From Acholeplasmataceae bacterium (GTDB lineage Bacteria; Bacillota_I; Bacilli_A; Acholeplasmatales; Acholeplasmataceae): DNA of 35,888 bases. The notes below the pieces were generated by a model. The model did no database searches and was not told the DNA's origin. It saw only the letters and a list, made by a program, of their open reading frames with translations. A program made the translations under genes and the position numbers. This document shows, in pieces, positions 7,611-16,486 of the stretch (within the stretch, counting starts at the first letter, position 1; every line of letters starts with the position of its first letter). The stretch is from assembly GCA_011620375.1 (NCBI GenBank), contig WOZH01000024.1, positions 1 through 35,888 on the forward strand, in the 5' to 3' direction.

Positions 7611-10600
7611 ATGGTTGCAAAGAAAGTTATTAAATCCATGGATGGTAATGAAGCAGCTGCTCATTGTGCGTATGCATTTACAGAGTTAGCGGGTATCTAT
7701 CCGATTACACCATCCTCCCCAATGGCTCAATATATTGATCTTTGGGCATCACAGGGCAAAAAGAATTTATTCGGCATGCCAGTGAAAGTAGTCGAAATGC
7801 AAAGTGAAGCTGGTGCTGCGGGCACAGTTCATGGCTCGCTCCAAATGGGTGCATTAACCACAACGTTCACTGCATCACAGGGGTTATTACTAAAAATCCC
7901 TAACATGTATAAAATCGCTGGTCAGATGCTGCCCGGTGTCATCCATGTTGCTGCACGCTCTATCGCTGCGCAAGCCTTATCAATTTTCGGAGATCACCAA
8001 GATGTGATGGCCGCACGTCAAACTGGCTGGGGCATGATTGCTTCAACATCTGTACAATCTTCTATGGATCTCGCAGGTATTGCACATTTATCAGCCATTA
8101 AATCGAGCATTCCATTCGTCCATTTTTTCGACGGATTTAGAACGTCTCATGAAGTTCAATCAATTGAGGTCTTAGATTATGATGTGTTTGATAGATTGTT
8201 GGATCGTGAAGCGGTTGCTAAATTTAGAGCAATTGGACTAAATCCTGAACATCCTGTGACTCGCGGTAGTGCACAAAGCGATGATGTTTATTTCCAAACA
8301 CGCGTTTTACAAGCATCCCATTACGAAGGTGTTCCAGATATCGTTAATGACTATATGAAGGAAATTTCTAAAGTCACTGGTCGTCATTATGCACCATTTG
8401 TTTGGTATGGTGATTCGGAAGCAACAGACGCGATTATCGCGATGGGATCTATTTGCAGTTCAGCACAACAAACCGTTGATTATCTTAATGCAAATGGCAA
8501 GAAAGTTGGATTGTTGACCGTCCATCTTTATCGTCCATTTAGCACGAAATACTTCCTCGACGCAATGCCTGATTCTATTAAGAGAATTGCAGTTTTAGAC
8601 CGTACGCTCGAACCTGGTTCAATTGGTGAACCTTTATATCTTGATATTAAATCAGTTTATTATGGTTTGGAAAAATCACCGCTTATTTTAGGTGGTCGTT
8701 ACGGTTTGTCTTCTAAAGATACGACACCAGCGATGGTTAAGGCTATTTATGACAATTTGGCTGGTGAGCAAAAAGACGGATTCACCATCGGTATTGAGGA
8801 CGATGTTACACATACGTCACTTCAATATGATAAAACGTTGGATCTTGTTGATGAAAACACAACTGAACTCTTATTTTTCGGACTTGGTTCTGATGGTACG
8901 GTTGGGGCATCAAAGAATATTACGAAGATTATCGGTGACCATACGAATTTGTACTCACAGGCTTATGCATCATACGACTCCAAAAAAGCTGGTGCAGTGA
9001 CAAGAATGCATTTGCGTTTCTCGGATAAACCAATCCGTTCAACTTATTTGGTCAACTATCCTAACTTTGTATCGTGCTCAGCAGATAATTATCTTGTTAA
9101 ATACGATATGTTAAAAGGTCTTAAAGAGGGTGGTACGTTCTTGCTTAATACACAGACACCATTAGCAGAAATAACGGATCATTTACCTAATCGTGTTAAA
9201 CGTCAACTCGCACAAAAGAAAGCGAAGTTCTATATTATCAACGCTGTTGAACGCGCATACGAAATCGGTCTTGGACGTCGTATCAACACCATCATGCAAG
9301 CTGCTTTCTTCAAACTGAATCAACATTTAATGAGTGCCGAAGAAGCAAACAAGTATATGAAAGAATATGCGAAGAAGACCTATGGCCGTAAAGGTGACGC
9401 AATTGTTGAAATGAACTATCAGGCTATCGATGCAGGTTATGAAGATTTGGTTGAAGTTCCTGTTAATCCTGATTGGGCATTATTAAAAGATGACGTTGAA
9501 ATAGAAAGAGAAAATCGCCCTGATTTTGTTAAAAAGATTGCTGATATCGTTAACGCAATCGAAGGGGATTCACTACCCGTTTCAGCATTCTTGGGCTATG
9601 AAGATGCGCATTTAGAAAATGGTTCTACAGCTTATGAAAAGCGCGGCATCGCCAATTATGTACCAGAATGGCGTAGTGAAAATTGTATTCAATGTAACCA
9701 ATGCGTATTCGCATGTCCACACGGTGTCATTAGAGCATTTTTAGCAGATGAATCAGAAGCTGCGGGTGCTCCTGAAAGTGCGAAAATGTTAGATGCGAAA
9801 GGTCGCGATTTAGGTGGCTATAAATTCACCATCCAAGTTTCAACATTGGATTGTACTGAATGTGGATTATGCGTTGAAGTATGTCCAACGAAAGAAAAAT
9901 CATTGGCAATGGTACCTATTGGCGACGAACTCGCTCATGGTTCTCAACAGACCGCTGATTATTTCTTCAATGAAGTGACATATAAAGATTTAGGGACAGA
10001 TAATCCAAAGAATCTTTCCTTCCAACAACCATTATTCGAATTCTCCGGTGCATGTGCTGGCTGTGGTGAAACGCCTTATATTAAAGCACTCACACAATTG
10101 TTTGGTGATCATCTTGTGATTGCTAATGCAACGGGTTGTTCATCCATCTATGGTGCTTCATTCCCAGCAACACCTTATACAACAAACAAAGACGGATTTG
10201 GTCCTGCTTGGGCAAATTCATTATTTGAAGATAATGCTGAATTTGGTTTTGGTATGCGTATCGCATATGAAACAATCAGGGATAGAGTTCAAACACTCTT
10301 TGCCAATCATCTAGATGATATGCCTGCAGATTTAAAAGCAAATGTAGAATCATGGATTGCCAATCGTGCTAGTGCTGAAATAACAAGAAAACTCAAGAAA
10401 GATCTCGTCGCTGGACTTGAAAAGATTAATAAACCATTTGCGAAAGAATTGTTAAGCTTATCAAACTACTTTAGTAATGTATCACAATGGATTATTGGTG
10501 GTGATGGTTGGGCTTATGATATCGGTTATGGCGGTCTTGATCACGTAATTGCCAATAACGAGGATGTCAATATTCTTGTTTTGGATACCGAAGTTTATTC

Positions 10601-11153
10601 AAACACCGGAGGCCAATCTTCCAAAGCCGCACCAACTGGCGCAATCGCGAAATTTGCTGCTGCTGGTAAGCCCACAAAGAAGAAGGACTTAGGCGCACTA
10701 GCTATGAGTTATGGTCATGTTTATGTGGCGCAAATCTCACATGGGGCTTCACCTGCTCAGGTCGTTAAAGCATTAAAAGAAGCTGAAAGCTATCATGGAC
10801 CATCGATTGTCATTGCTTATGCACCATGCATTGAACATAATATCAAAGGCGGTTTGACGAACTCATTTGCGCAAGCTAAACTCGCAACACAATGCGGATA
10901 CTGGCCGACATATCGTTTTGATCCACGTCTGGAAAGCGAAGGCAAAAATCCATTCCAACTCGATTCTAGAACGCCTGTTTGGGATAAGTATCAAGACTTC
11001 CTGTTAAATGAAGGACGGTTTTCACAACTTGCACAAATTAATCCAGATCATGCTGCTGAATTATTAGCTGAAAACATGAAGAATGCACAAAAACGTTGGC
11101 GCATGTATGAACGTTACAAGGCAATGGATTATTCCTTGCCAGAAAAAGAATAA
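7611..11153 (+). CDS. nifJ: Pyruvate:ferredoxin (flavodoxin) oxidoreductase, single chain
   Basis: Converts pyruvate and CoA to acetyl-CoA and CO2, passing electrons to ferredoxin or flavodoxin, using thiamine diphosphate and three 4Fe-4S clusters. The 1180 residues are the typical full length. In order: N-terminal TPP pyrimidine domain, transketolase C-like domain, EKR domain, and a two-cluster ferredoxin domain (C692, C695, C698, C702 and C748, C751, C754, C758). The C-terminal TPP domain has GDGWAYDIGYGG and the proximal-cluster cysteines C815, C818, C843 and C1073. All are intact. AGGAGG just before ATG 7611 is a strong SD. It follows bcp in the same operon and implies anaerobic energy metabolism. 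Confidence 0.97.
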   Translation: MVAKKVIKSMDGNEAAAHCAYAFTELAGIYPITPSSPMAQYIDLWASQGKKNLFGMPVKVVEMQSEAGAAGTVHGSLQMGALTTTFTASQGLLLKIPNMYKIAGQMLPGVIHVAARSIAAQALSIFGDHQDVMAARQTGWGMIASTSVQSSMDLAGIAHLSAIKSSIPFVHFFDGFRTSHEVQSIEVLDYDVFDRLLDREAVAKFRAIGLNPEHPVTRGSAQSDDVYFQTRVLQASHYEGVPDIVNDYMKEISKVTGRHYAPFVWYGDSEATDAIIAMGSICSSAQQTVDYLNANGKKVGLLTVHLYRPFSTKYFLDAMPDSIKRIAVLDRTLEPGSIGEPLYLDIKSVYYGLEKSPLILGGRYGLSSKDTTPAMVKAIYDNLAGEQKDGFTIGIEDDVTHTSLQYDKTLDLVDENTTELLFFGLGSDGTVGASKNITKIIGDHTNLYSQAYASYDSKKAGAVTRMHLRFSDKPIRSTYLVNYPNFVSCSADNYLVKYDMLKGLKEGGTFLLNTQTPLAEITDHLPNRVKRQLAQKKAKFYIINAVERAYEIGLGRRINTIMQAAFFKLNQHLMSAEEANKYMKEYAKKTYGRKGDAIVEMNYQAIDAGYEDLVEVPVNPDWALLKDDVEIERENRPDFVKKIADIVNAIEGDSLPVSAFLGYEDAHLENGSTAYEKRGIANYVPEWRSENCIQCNQCVFACPHGVIRAFLADESEAAGAPESAKMLDAKGRDLGGYKFTIQVSTLDCTECGLCVEVCPTKEKSLAMVPIGDELAHGSQQTADYFFNEVTYKDLGTDNPKNLSFQQPLFEFSGACAGCGETPYIKALTQLFGDHLVIANATGCSSIYGASFPATPYTTNKDGFGPAWANSLFEDNAEFGFGMRIAYETIRDRVQTLFANHLDDMPADLKANVESWIANRASAEITRKLKKDLVAGLEKINKPFAKELLSLSNYFSNVSQWIIGGDGWAYDIGYGGLDHVIANNEDVNILVLDTEVYSNTGGQSSKAAPTGAIAKFAAAGKPTKKKDLGALAMSYGHVYVAQISHGASPAQVVKALKEAESYHGPSIVIAYAPCIEHNIKGGLTNSFAQAKLATQCGYWPTYRFDPRLESEGKNPFQLDSRTPVWDKYQDFLLNEGRFSQLAQINPDHAAELLAENMKNAQKRWRMYERYKAMDYSLPEKE

Positions 11154-11309
11154 AAGAGTTAAAAAGTCCTCATTTGTTTTGAACTGTACCCTATAAAATA
11201 ACAGATGCGTACAAGGCATATCGAAAATCACAAATAATTCTTTTTATCTCTGGGGTTTTCAATTTATTCCTATCCTATGTTGTATTTATAATTTTAGGTG
11301 GTCAATAAT
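11154..11309. other. nifJ / zinc-ribbon gene intergenic region
   Basis: No clear hairpin terminator follows nifJ. TATAAT at 11287-11292 lies only 17 nt before the next ATG, overlapping the space needed for the SD, so it is probably not the real -10 box. The downstream promoter is not identified. Confidence 0.3.
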
Positions 11310-13376
11310 ATGGTCACAACTTTCAATCAATTATATATCAATTTTCCGGTTTTTCTATATCAGATTTCAAATGATGAGCACATAACAGAATATCACTTTT
11401 ATAATGTATCTAAAACATTTATACACACCATCACACTTTCATACCAAAAGAAACGTGTTGAATTGAATGTCAATACAAAAGAAGAAGTGATTACTGCTAA
11501 AAAACAGAATTCTGATATCCCAAATATCAATTTCAAGCCTGAGTTAATCAGCTGTGTGTCTCGAGATGGTCGTGAATATTTCACCAAAGACTTTCATCAA
11601 ACAATACTTTCACCCCCGCAATCGATTTTCTCACTCAGATCTGAACGTTTTCTTTATGTGAGAAGTCTCAAAAAAAAGAAGCAAGGAGATTTGGCAGCGA
11701 TTAAGTATATCGCTGAACAAAAAGGTGATTTTTGGTATTGCACATGTGGACATCTTAATCTGATGAATCAGAATCATTGTTTGGTTTGTCAAAATGATCG
11801 TGATGTCCTCTTAAATGAACACACGGATTATGACTTTGAAGCAAAACAAACACGTTTTGAAATTGGTTTTTATAAATACGCGGCGATTTTCTTGTTTTTG
11901 ATCTTTGTATTTCAATTAATGTATCAAGGGTTTTTAGGCGATTTTTTATTTAATAATCAAGTTAAAAATGAAGCATTTGGTATATTCAATCGTATGGTTG
12001 TACCAGGTCTAATGATGATCAGCGCAGCCATGATGATTTTGGCAAAACAGCGATACATGAAAACCTTGATTATCGCTATGGAATTATTATATTTTGCCTC
12101 AGCTTTGTATCTTAATTTAGTGTCCAGTATTATCTTCATCGGCAGCACATATAATCTACCATTATTGATTGTCGTTGATATATTAATCATTTATTATGTG
12201 ATTGCAAAGTATTTAAAAAATATTGATTTAAAAATTACCGACTATATACGCACTGGCTTAGTCGTCGCTTTTACATTTGTCATTGCATTTTCGTGGGCAA
12301 AATTCAGTCAATATGAATTGACTATCGTACCAAATGGTGTCGAGTTGACCGTCGAGACTGATGATGTGAATTATATTGTCCCAGAAACGGTAAACAATAT
12401 GGCAGTTGTCAGTGTCCGTTTTCTGCCATTTTATGAATATCAGATTGAGCGATTGACATTAAATAAAAACATTCAAAACATGTATATTTATTCATCAGCT
12501 GTTCTCGATCAATTGGAAACGATAGCCATCGCTGAAGGTAATGAAAATTATTACGTCGAAGATAACATTCTGTATCATACAGATGGCAGAGTTGCATTTG
12601 TACCGATTTCAATTCAGTCATTGACAGTTGATAATCTCATCATTGAATCTGGTGAGTTCAGAGATTTATATAATCTCAAATCGTTGGTGATTGGTTCCAA
12701 TGTAATAGAAATCAAAGCTGAGGCATTCGCGAATGCCTATCGTTTGGAATCGGTGATTTTCGAAGAAAACAGTTCCTTGGAAACCATTGGGCGTAACGCA
12801 TTTTATAATGCGCAAAGTCTAACATCAATTTCATTACCAATTTCATTGGAATCTATGGGGTTAGGTGTTTTAGAAGGTGCGAACAGTTTAACCTATTTGA
12901 AAACGCCATTCATCGGTGAAGAAAGAGAGGTTACCGATGATCTCAGTTCAAGCACTGATGTCCTTGTTTATTTGTTTGGTAGCCGGACTTATTTACATAA
13001 CACGCTGATACCTGAATCGCTTGAAACGATTGAGATTTTCGATATCACAAGGATACATAATGTAACTTTTTACCGTGCATCGCACCTCGTAACCATTCTT
13101 TTACCTGCTACGCTTAGCGATATTGGTATTCGTAGTTTTTATGGTACATCAAGTCTATCATCATTCACCGTTCCCGATGGGGTCTTAACCATCGATGAAT
13201 CTGCGTTTGAAATGAGCGGCATTACATCAATTGTCATTCCTGCATCAGTCACAACCATTGAAGCGAATGCATTTCTAAACACAAACTTGAGCAGTGTGAT
13301 TTACTTGGGAGATACCAATGATTTAACGATTGATCCCACGGGCAATCAAGTGCTCATCAATTTATTAACACCATAA
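11310..13376 (+). CDS. Zinc-ribbon / multi-TM / BspA-type leucine-rich repeat protein
   Basis: A 688-residue protein with an unusual order of parts. About 140 unrecognised N-terminal residues lead to a RanBP2-like zinc motif (W142, C144, C146, N150, C157, C160). About five membrane helices follow (roughly 187-330), and then an outer region of about 300 residues with LRR_5 (BspA/TpLRR) repeats. These carry units such as LTSISLPISLESMG and ITSIVIPASVTTIEANAF. By the positive-inside pattern the N-terminus and zinc motif face the cytoplasm and the LRRs outside. AGGTGG at 11296-11301 supports ATG 11310 over GTG 11298. The role is unknown; outside-in sensing or adhesion are guesses. A terminator follows directly. 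Confidence 0.85.
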   Translation: MVTTFNQLYINFPVFLYQISNDEHITEYHFYNVSKTFIHTITLSYQKKRVELNVNTKEEVITAKKQNSDIPNINFKPELISCVSRDGREYFTKDFHQTILSPPQSIFSLRSERFLYVRSLKKKKQGDLAAIKYIAEQKGDFWYCTCGHLNLMNQNHCLVCQNDRDVLLNEHTDYDFEAKQTRFEIGFYKYAAIFLFLIFVFQLMYQGFLGDFLFNNQVKNEAFGIFNRMVVPGLMMISAAMMILAKQRYMKTLIIAMELLYFASALYLNLVSSIIFIGSTYNLPLLIVVDILIIYYVIAKYLKNIDLKITDYIRTGLVVAFTFVIAFSWAKFSQYELTIVPNGVELTVETDDVNYIVPETVNNMAVVSVRFLPFYEYQIERLTLNKNIQNMYIYSSAVLDQLETIAIAEGNENYYVEDNILYHTDGRVAFVPISIQSLTVDNLIIESGEFRDLYNLKSLVIGSNVIEIKAEAFANAYRLESVIFEENSSLETIGRNAFYNAQSLTSISLPISLESMGLGVLEGANSLTYLKTPFIGEEREVTDDLSSSTDVLVYLFGSRTYLHNTLIPESLETIEIFDITRIHNVTFYRASHLVTILLPATLSDIGIRSFYGTSSLSSFTVPDGVLTIDESAFEMSGITSIVIPASVTTIEANAFLNTNLSSVIYLGDTNDLTIDPTGNQVLINLLTP

Positions 13377-13377
13377 A

Positions 13378-13407
13378 GGGTCGTATCATGCATACGACTT
13401 TCTTTTT
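13378..13407 (+). terminator. Terminator after the LRR membrane protein gene
   Basis: GTCGTAT (13380-13386) pairs with ATACGAC (13392-13398), followed by TTTCTTTTT. Confidence 0.85.
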
Positions 13408-13411
13408 AGCA

Positions 13412-13440
13412 TTGACATCAGAGCACCATATCGTTAAAAT
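13412..13440 (+). promoter_or_regulatory. Promoter of the S41-like lipoprotein gene
   Basis: TTGACA (13412-13417), a 17-nt spacer and TAAAAT (13435-13440). The leader would be about 73 nt. Confidence 0.75.
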
Positions 13441-13519
13441 TGAATAAATACGACTTAAAAAAACAATGATAAAATTCAAAAGTGATGCAAATCTTTTTGG
13501 ATGAAAGGATAAAATATTG

Positions 13520-16120
13520 ATGAAGAGAAACATTCGTATGATTTTATACATGATGATAGTCATCATCATGACGCTATCGATGTCGGCTTGTGAGCTCACG
13601 CCCGAATATAAAATAAGTTTTAATTCAATGGGTGGGAGTCAAATCGATTCAGTAAGGATTACCAAAGGCGAATTTTATGAACCCACGGAGGTGCCTTTCA
13701 TGGAAGGCTATATATTTGTTGGTTGGTATTTAGATGAAAACTATGAAACGTTATATACGAGTGATATTGTCATTTTATCTGATTTCACGGTTTACGCAAA
13801 ATGGTCAGTCGATCCAGAACCGTTGATTGCTGCCGATATTGCAGCATATCAGGAAGACATGTACGCAAGTAAATATCAATTGAATTTGCCACAAAATGGT
13901 GCTGTAAATAACAGTTCTATTTATTGGATAATATCTTCGGATTATATCATGAACAATGGGATCATATTACCACTTAATGCCAATGATGTGAATCGAGTTG
14001 AATATATAACAGGTATTTTTTCTCTAGATGGATTAGCTGTTACAGCATCATTTGAAGTATTACTTACAAAACTTGTTGAAGTAGAAATTTCGACGTCTAG
14101 AGCAGTTGACTACACTAGTTTAACGTCAGAATATGATTTACCTGACCAACAATTAACATTGTACTTTGAAGAGGATGGGTATGTACCTTACGTAAAGGTT
14201 AGTGACTTTTTTGCATTGCTTGACACTGGATTTATTGATGAATCCTACACATTACAATTTACAGAAGGCGTCAACACATTAGAAATTTATTATCAGTATT
14301 ATGATACCGAATATGATGAAATCTATGATTTGTATTGTACAATCAATGCGGATTTGAATACCATTTCAACAAATGATCCAGGGTTCTATTGGGCGTATAT
14401 CACGTCGACAGAAACAAATTATGGTAGACATATCATCTATGATGCGGATCATGTCGACAATTATTTTGAAGAAGATAAAAATGTCGTTTATGACTTATCC
14501 GCCTACAACATGGATATCACAACGGTTGATGGGGATGTAGTCGCGCCTTATTATGTGGTTAATCAGTTATTTGCCGGATCCAGTTATTTTAATGTTTATT
14601 ACAATTACGACCATTTATATGGCATTTATGCTTTACCAGGTGCAGATTCAGATACTTATGAAGTCATTAAAACAAGTTCCATGAACAATCGAAGCATTCC
14701 CGCTGATCTCGCTGTTCACACATTTAGTATGTTAGCATTTGATTTAGATTATTTCTATGGGCTTAAGGATTTGAGGGGAATCGATACATATGATGATTTG
14801 CTTCATGATTATGTTATGGATCTCGTTTCTACAAACGCGCGTTTAGTCGATCAAACCATCAATGATATCATCATTGATGATATGGATGACCTGCATACAA
14901 ATTATGGGTACCCATCTTATTTCAATCCTCTGGATTATGAGGTAACCACGAGTAACTATTTAAGTGATTATGGACCAAGATTTCAATCGTTTTATGTCGA
15001 TGGCTTATGGGCTGTTGATGATGCTATCAGTGCGAAATGGGGGATTCAACCAACAAATAGTTGGGCTGCCAATTCAGATTTAAGACCGCATTATTGGTTC
15101 TTAGATGATCAGACAGCGATGCTATCGCTTGATGATTTCAATACATCAGATATTAAGGAAAGTTCATTTTATGATAACAGTATAGCTGCTGAGATTTTGA
15201 AAACTGAAGTTGTATCAGCCATACTTCCTGATATTGAAGGTGGATCAAAGTTCTTTTTCTACAATTGGAGTAACGAGGATAATAGGTTGTTAGAAGTACT
15301 TGCTAAAGAAATTGATTCAAGTTATGTTGACACTTATCGGAGTGCACTTTTGGCTTTAGGATACACATTAGTTACGGGTACATCATCTGATCCGCTAAAA
15401 GCGAATGGTTATTATCGCAAAACCGTGGGGGATTTCACCTATATGGTACAAGTAAACTATGATGAAGAACTAAACATCTTTTATGTGGCAGTTGCAGATG
15501 AAGTACCGGAAATTTATGATGATCCATGGATGCTGGTTCCTGATGTATTCGGAACGGTCTATGCAGATAGTGCTGTTTATATGGAAATTATGGTAGAAAA
15601 GATGGTTGCCGAACAACCAGGTTTGATAAATATCATATTGGATTTAACATGGAATACCGGTGGTAACATCGGTGCACTTTATCGTGTTGTGGGTTTGATT
15701 ACCGATCAGTCTTTTAGCACAACGAGTTATAATCGTGCGACAGACAGTGCTTCGAGAACATATGTGACAACTGAAGGATTACCAGATTATAGCCATCTTA
15801 ATTGGTCCTTATTAATTTCAAAGGTTACGTTCAGTGCAGCGAATGAAATGGCAACCATTTTTATGGAAAACAATTTAGGACCAATCATTGGCGTGCAATC
15901 CGGTGGCGGAGCATCATCTATTACCCCTATTTTGTTACCTAACGGTACGGCTTTCACCATGAGTTCTAATTCGATAAATGGTTATTTCACAGGTGAGGGA
16001 ACTGAACTTGATCCATATGTCTTCGTCGCGAATGAATTTGGTATTACGCCTGATTTTGCAATTGCTACTGAAGACTTGTTTGATACTGCCATATTAACAG
16101 CCATCTTATATGGCTCATAA
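13520..16120 (+). CDS. Lipoprotein with InlB B-repeat and S41 (tail-specific protease-like) domain
   Basis: An 866-residue surface lipoprotein. The signal peptide ends in the lipobox MSAC with C24. Residues about 30-97 form one Listeria-Bacteroides (InlB B) repeat, with YIFVGWYLDEN and FTVYAKWS. After a long unrecognised middle, the C-terminal third is an S41 peptidase fold: INIILDLTWNTGGNIGALY, the nucleophile S772 in KVTFSAANEMATIF, and IIGVQSGGGASS. The lysine found 25 residues after the serine in CtpA/Tsp is glycine here; this GGGA form is usual in the IRBP-like branch, so activity would depend on other residues. ATG 13520 is favoured over TTG 13517 by spacing to AAAGGA. Substrate unknown; likely acts on surface or external proteins. 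Confidence 0.85.
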   Translation: MKRNIRMILYMMIVIIMTLSMSACELTPEYKISFNSMGGSQIDSVRITKGEFYEPTEVPFMEGYIFVGWYLDENYETLYTSDIVILSDFTVYAKWSVDPEPLIAADIAAYQEDMYASKYQLNLPQNGAVNNSSIYWIISSDYIMNNGIILPLNANDVNRVEYITGIFSLDGLAVTASFEVLLTKLVEVEISTSRAVDYTSLTSEYDLPDQQLTLYFEEDGYVPYVKVSDFFALLDTGFIDESYTLQFTEGVNTLEIYYQYYDTEYDEIYDLYCTINADLNTISTNDPGFYWAYITSTETNYGRHIIYDADHVDNYFEEDKNVVYDLSAYNMDITTVDGDVVAPYYVVNQLFAGSSYFNVYYNYDHLYGIYALPGADSDTYEVIKTSSMNNRSIPADLAVHTFSMLAFDLDYFYGLKDLRGIDTYDDLLHDYVMDLVSTNARLVDQTINDIIIDDMDDLHTNYGYPSYFNPLDYEVTTSNYLSDYGPRFQSFYVDGLWAVDDAISAKWGIQPTNSWAANSDLRPHYWFLDDQTAMLSLDDFNTSDIKESSFYDNSIAAEILKTEVVSAILPDIEGGSKFFFYNWSNEDNRLLEVLAKEIDSSYVDTYRSALLALGYTLVTGTSSDPLKANGYYRKTVGDFTYMVQVNYDEELNIFYVAVADEVPEIYDDPWMLVPDVFGTVYADSAVYMEIMVEKMVAEQPGLINIILDLTWNTGGNIGALYRVVGLITDQSFSTTSYNRATDSASRTYVTTEGLPDYSHLNWSLLISKVTFSAANEMATIFMENNLGPIIGVQSGGGASSITPILLPNGTAFTMSSNSINGYFTGEGTELDPYVFVANEFGITPDFAIATEDLFDTAILTAILYGS

Positions 16121-16137
16121 TTAAAATGGCAAACATG

Positions 16138-16169
16138 AAGCGGATAAGCTATTCATTATTCGCTTTTTT
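16138..16169 (+). terminator. Terminator after the S41-like gene
   Basis: AAGCGGATAA (16138-16147) pairs with TTATTCGCTT (16156-16165) with one G-U pair, then more T. Confidence 0.85.
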
Positions 16170-16178
16170 ATCATGGAC

Positions 16179-16202
16179 AAAAAAAAGATCTCTTGCGAGA
16201 TC
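16179..16202 (-). terminator. Minus-strand intrinsic terminator with no annotated gene feeding it
   Basis: The perfect hairpin GATCTC-TTGC-GAGATC (16187-16202) is preceded on plus by an unbroken A run of eight bases, which is a T tract when read on minus. It can only end a transcript coming from the right on the minus strand. Confidence 0.7.
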
Positions 16203-16345
16203 ATTTAAAGGGAGTTACCTATTTAAGTTTGTCTAGGATGGCGTTTAGACGCACTTGCGCTAGGTATGCGCTATTTGGGAGAAAAATACATAAAAGGTGT
16301 AATGCGATGAAGAAAAAGTTTCGCAATTACAAGTGTATTATATTA
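16203..16345 (-). other. Possible short minus-strand transcript (small RNA or 35-codon gene)
   Basis: The minus strand upstream of the terminator has overlapping TATAAT boxes (16347-16342 and 16342-16337) without a good -35. It then has a structured stretch: ACCTA (minus, near 16265-16261) can pair with TAGGT (16221-16217) around the small hairpins GCGC-AAGT-GCGT and GCGT-CTAA-ACGC. A TTG-started frame at 16326-16219 codes for 35 residues ending AYLAQVRLNAILDKLK, which looks protein-like, but it has no SD. I cannot decide between a small RNA, a small protein and a gene remnant. Confidence 0.3.
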
Positions 16346-16387
16346 TATATTCATGAAAGATTGTGAAAGTTTACATGATTTTTTCAT

Positions 16388-16401
16388 TGAAAACGTTTCC
16401 C
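16388..16401 (+). promoter_or_regulatory. cre-like site upstream of suf promoter
   Basis: TGAAAACGTTTCCC matches the cre core except in the W and final A of the right half. It lies 16 nt upstream of the suf -35. Confidence 0.3.
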
Positions 16402-16416
16402 TTAATAATCTAGACG

Positions 16417-16467
16417 TTGTTAGTGTTTCATTAGCATTATAATACCTAATATTATATAATAGGTATT
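16417..16467 (+). promoter_or_regulatory. suf promoter with a strong dyad over -10 and start
   Basis: TTGTTA (16417-16422) and TATAAT (16438-16443) have a 15-nt spacer. The perfect inverted repeat AATACCTA-N11-TAGGTATT (16441-16448 and 16460-16467) overlaps the -10 box and the likely start point near 16450, the position of a repressor operator. Rrf2-family regulators (IscR/SufR-like) often control such operons, but the repressor is not in the window. Confidence 0.6.
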
Positions 16468-16486
16468 GAAAAATCAAGGAGGATCT

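Noticed and set aside
11287-11292. TATAAT as -10 box of the LRR membrane protein gene
   Set aside because: The start of transcription would fall within the SD, leaving too little leader.
11310-16120. LRR protein and S41-like gene as one operon
   Set aside because: A strong terminator and a separate TTGACA-N17-TAAAAT promoter lie between them.
16307-16366. 19-codon plus-strand ORF MKKKFRNYKCIILYIHERL with AAGGTG upstream
   Set aside because: Too short and AT-driven; no further support than a weak SD.
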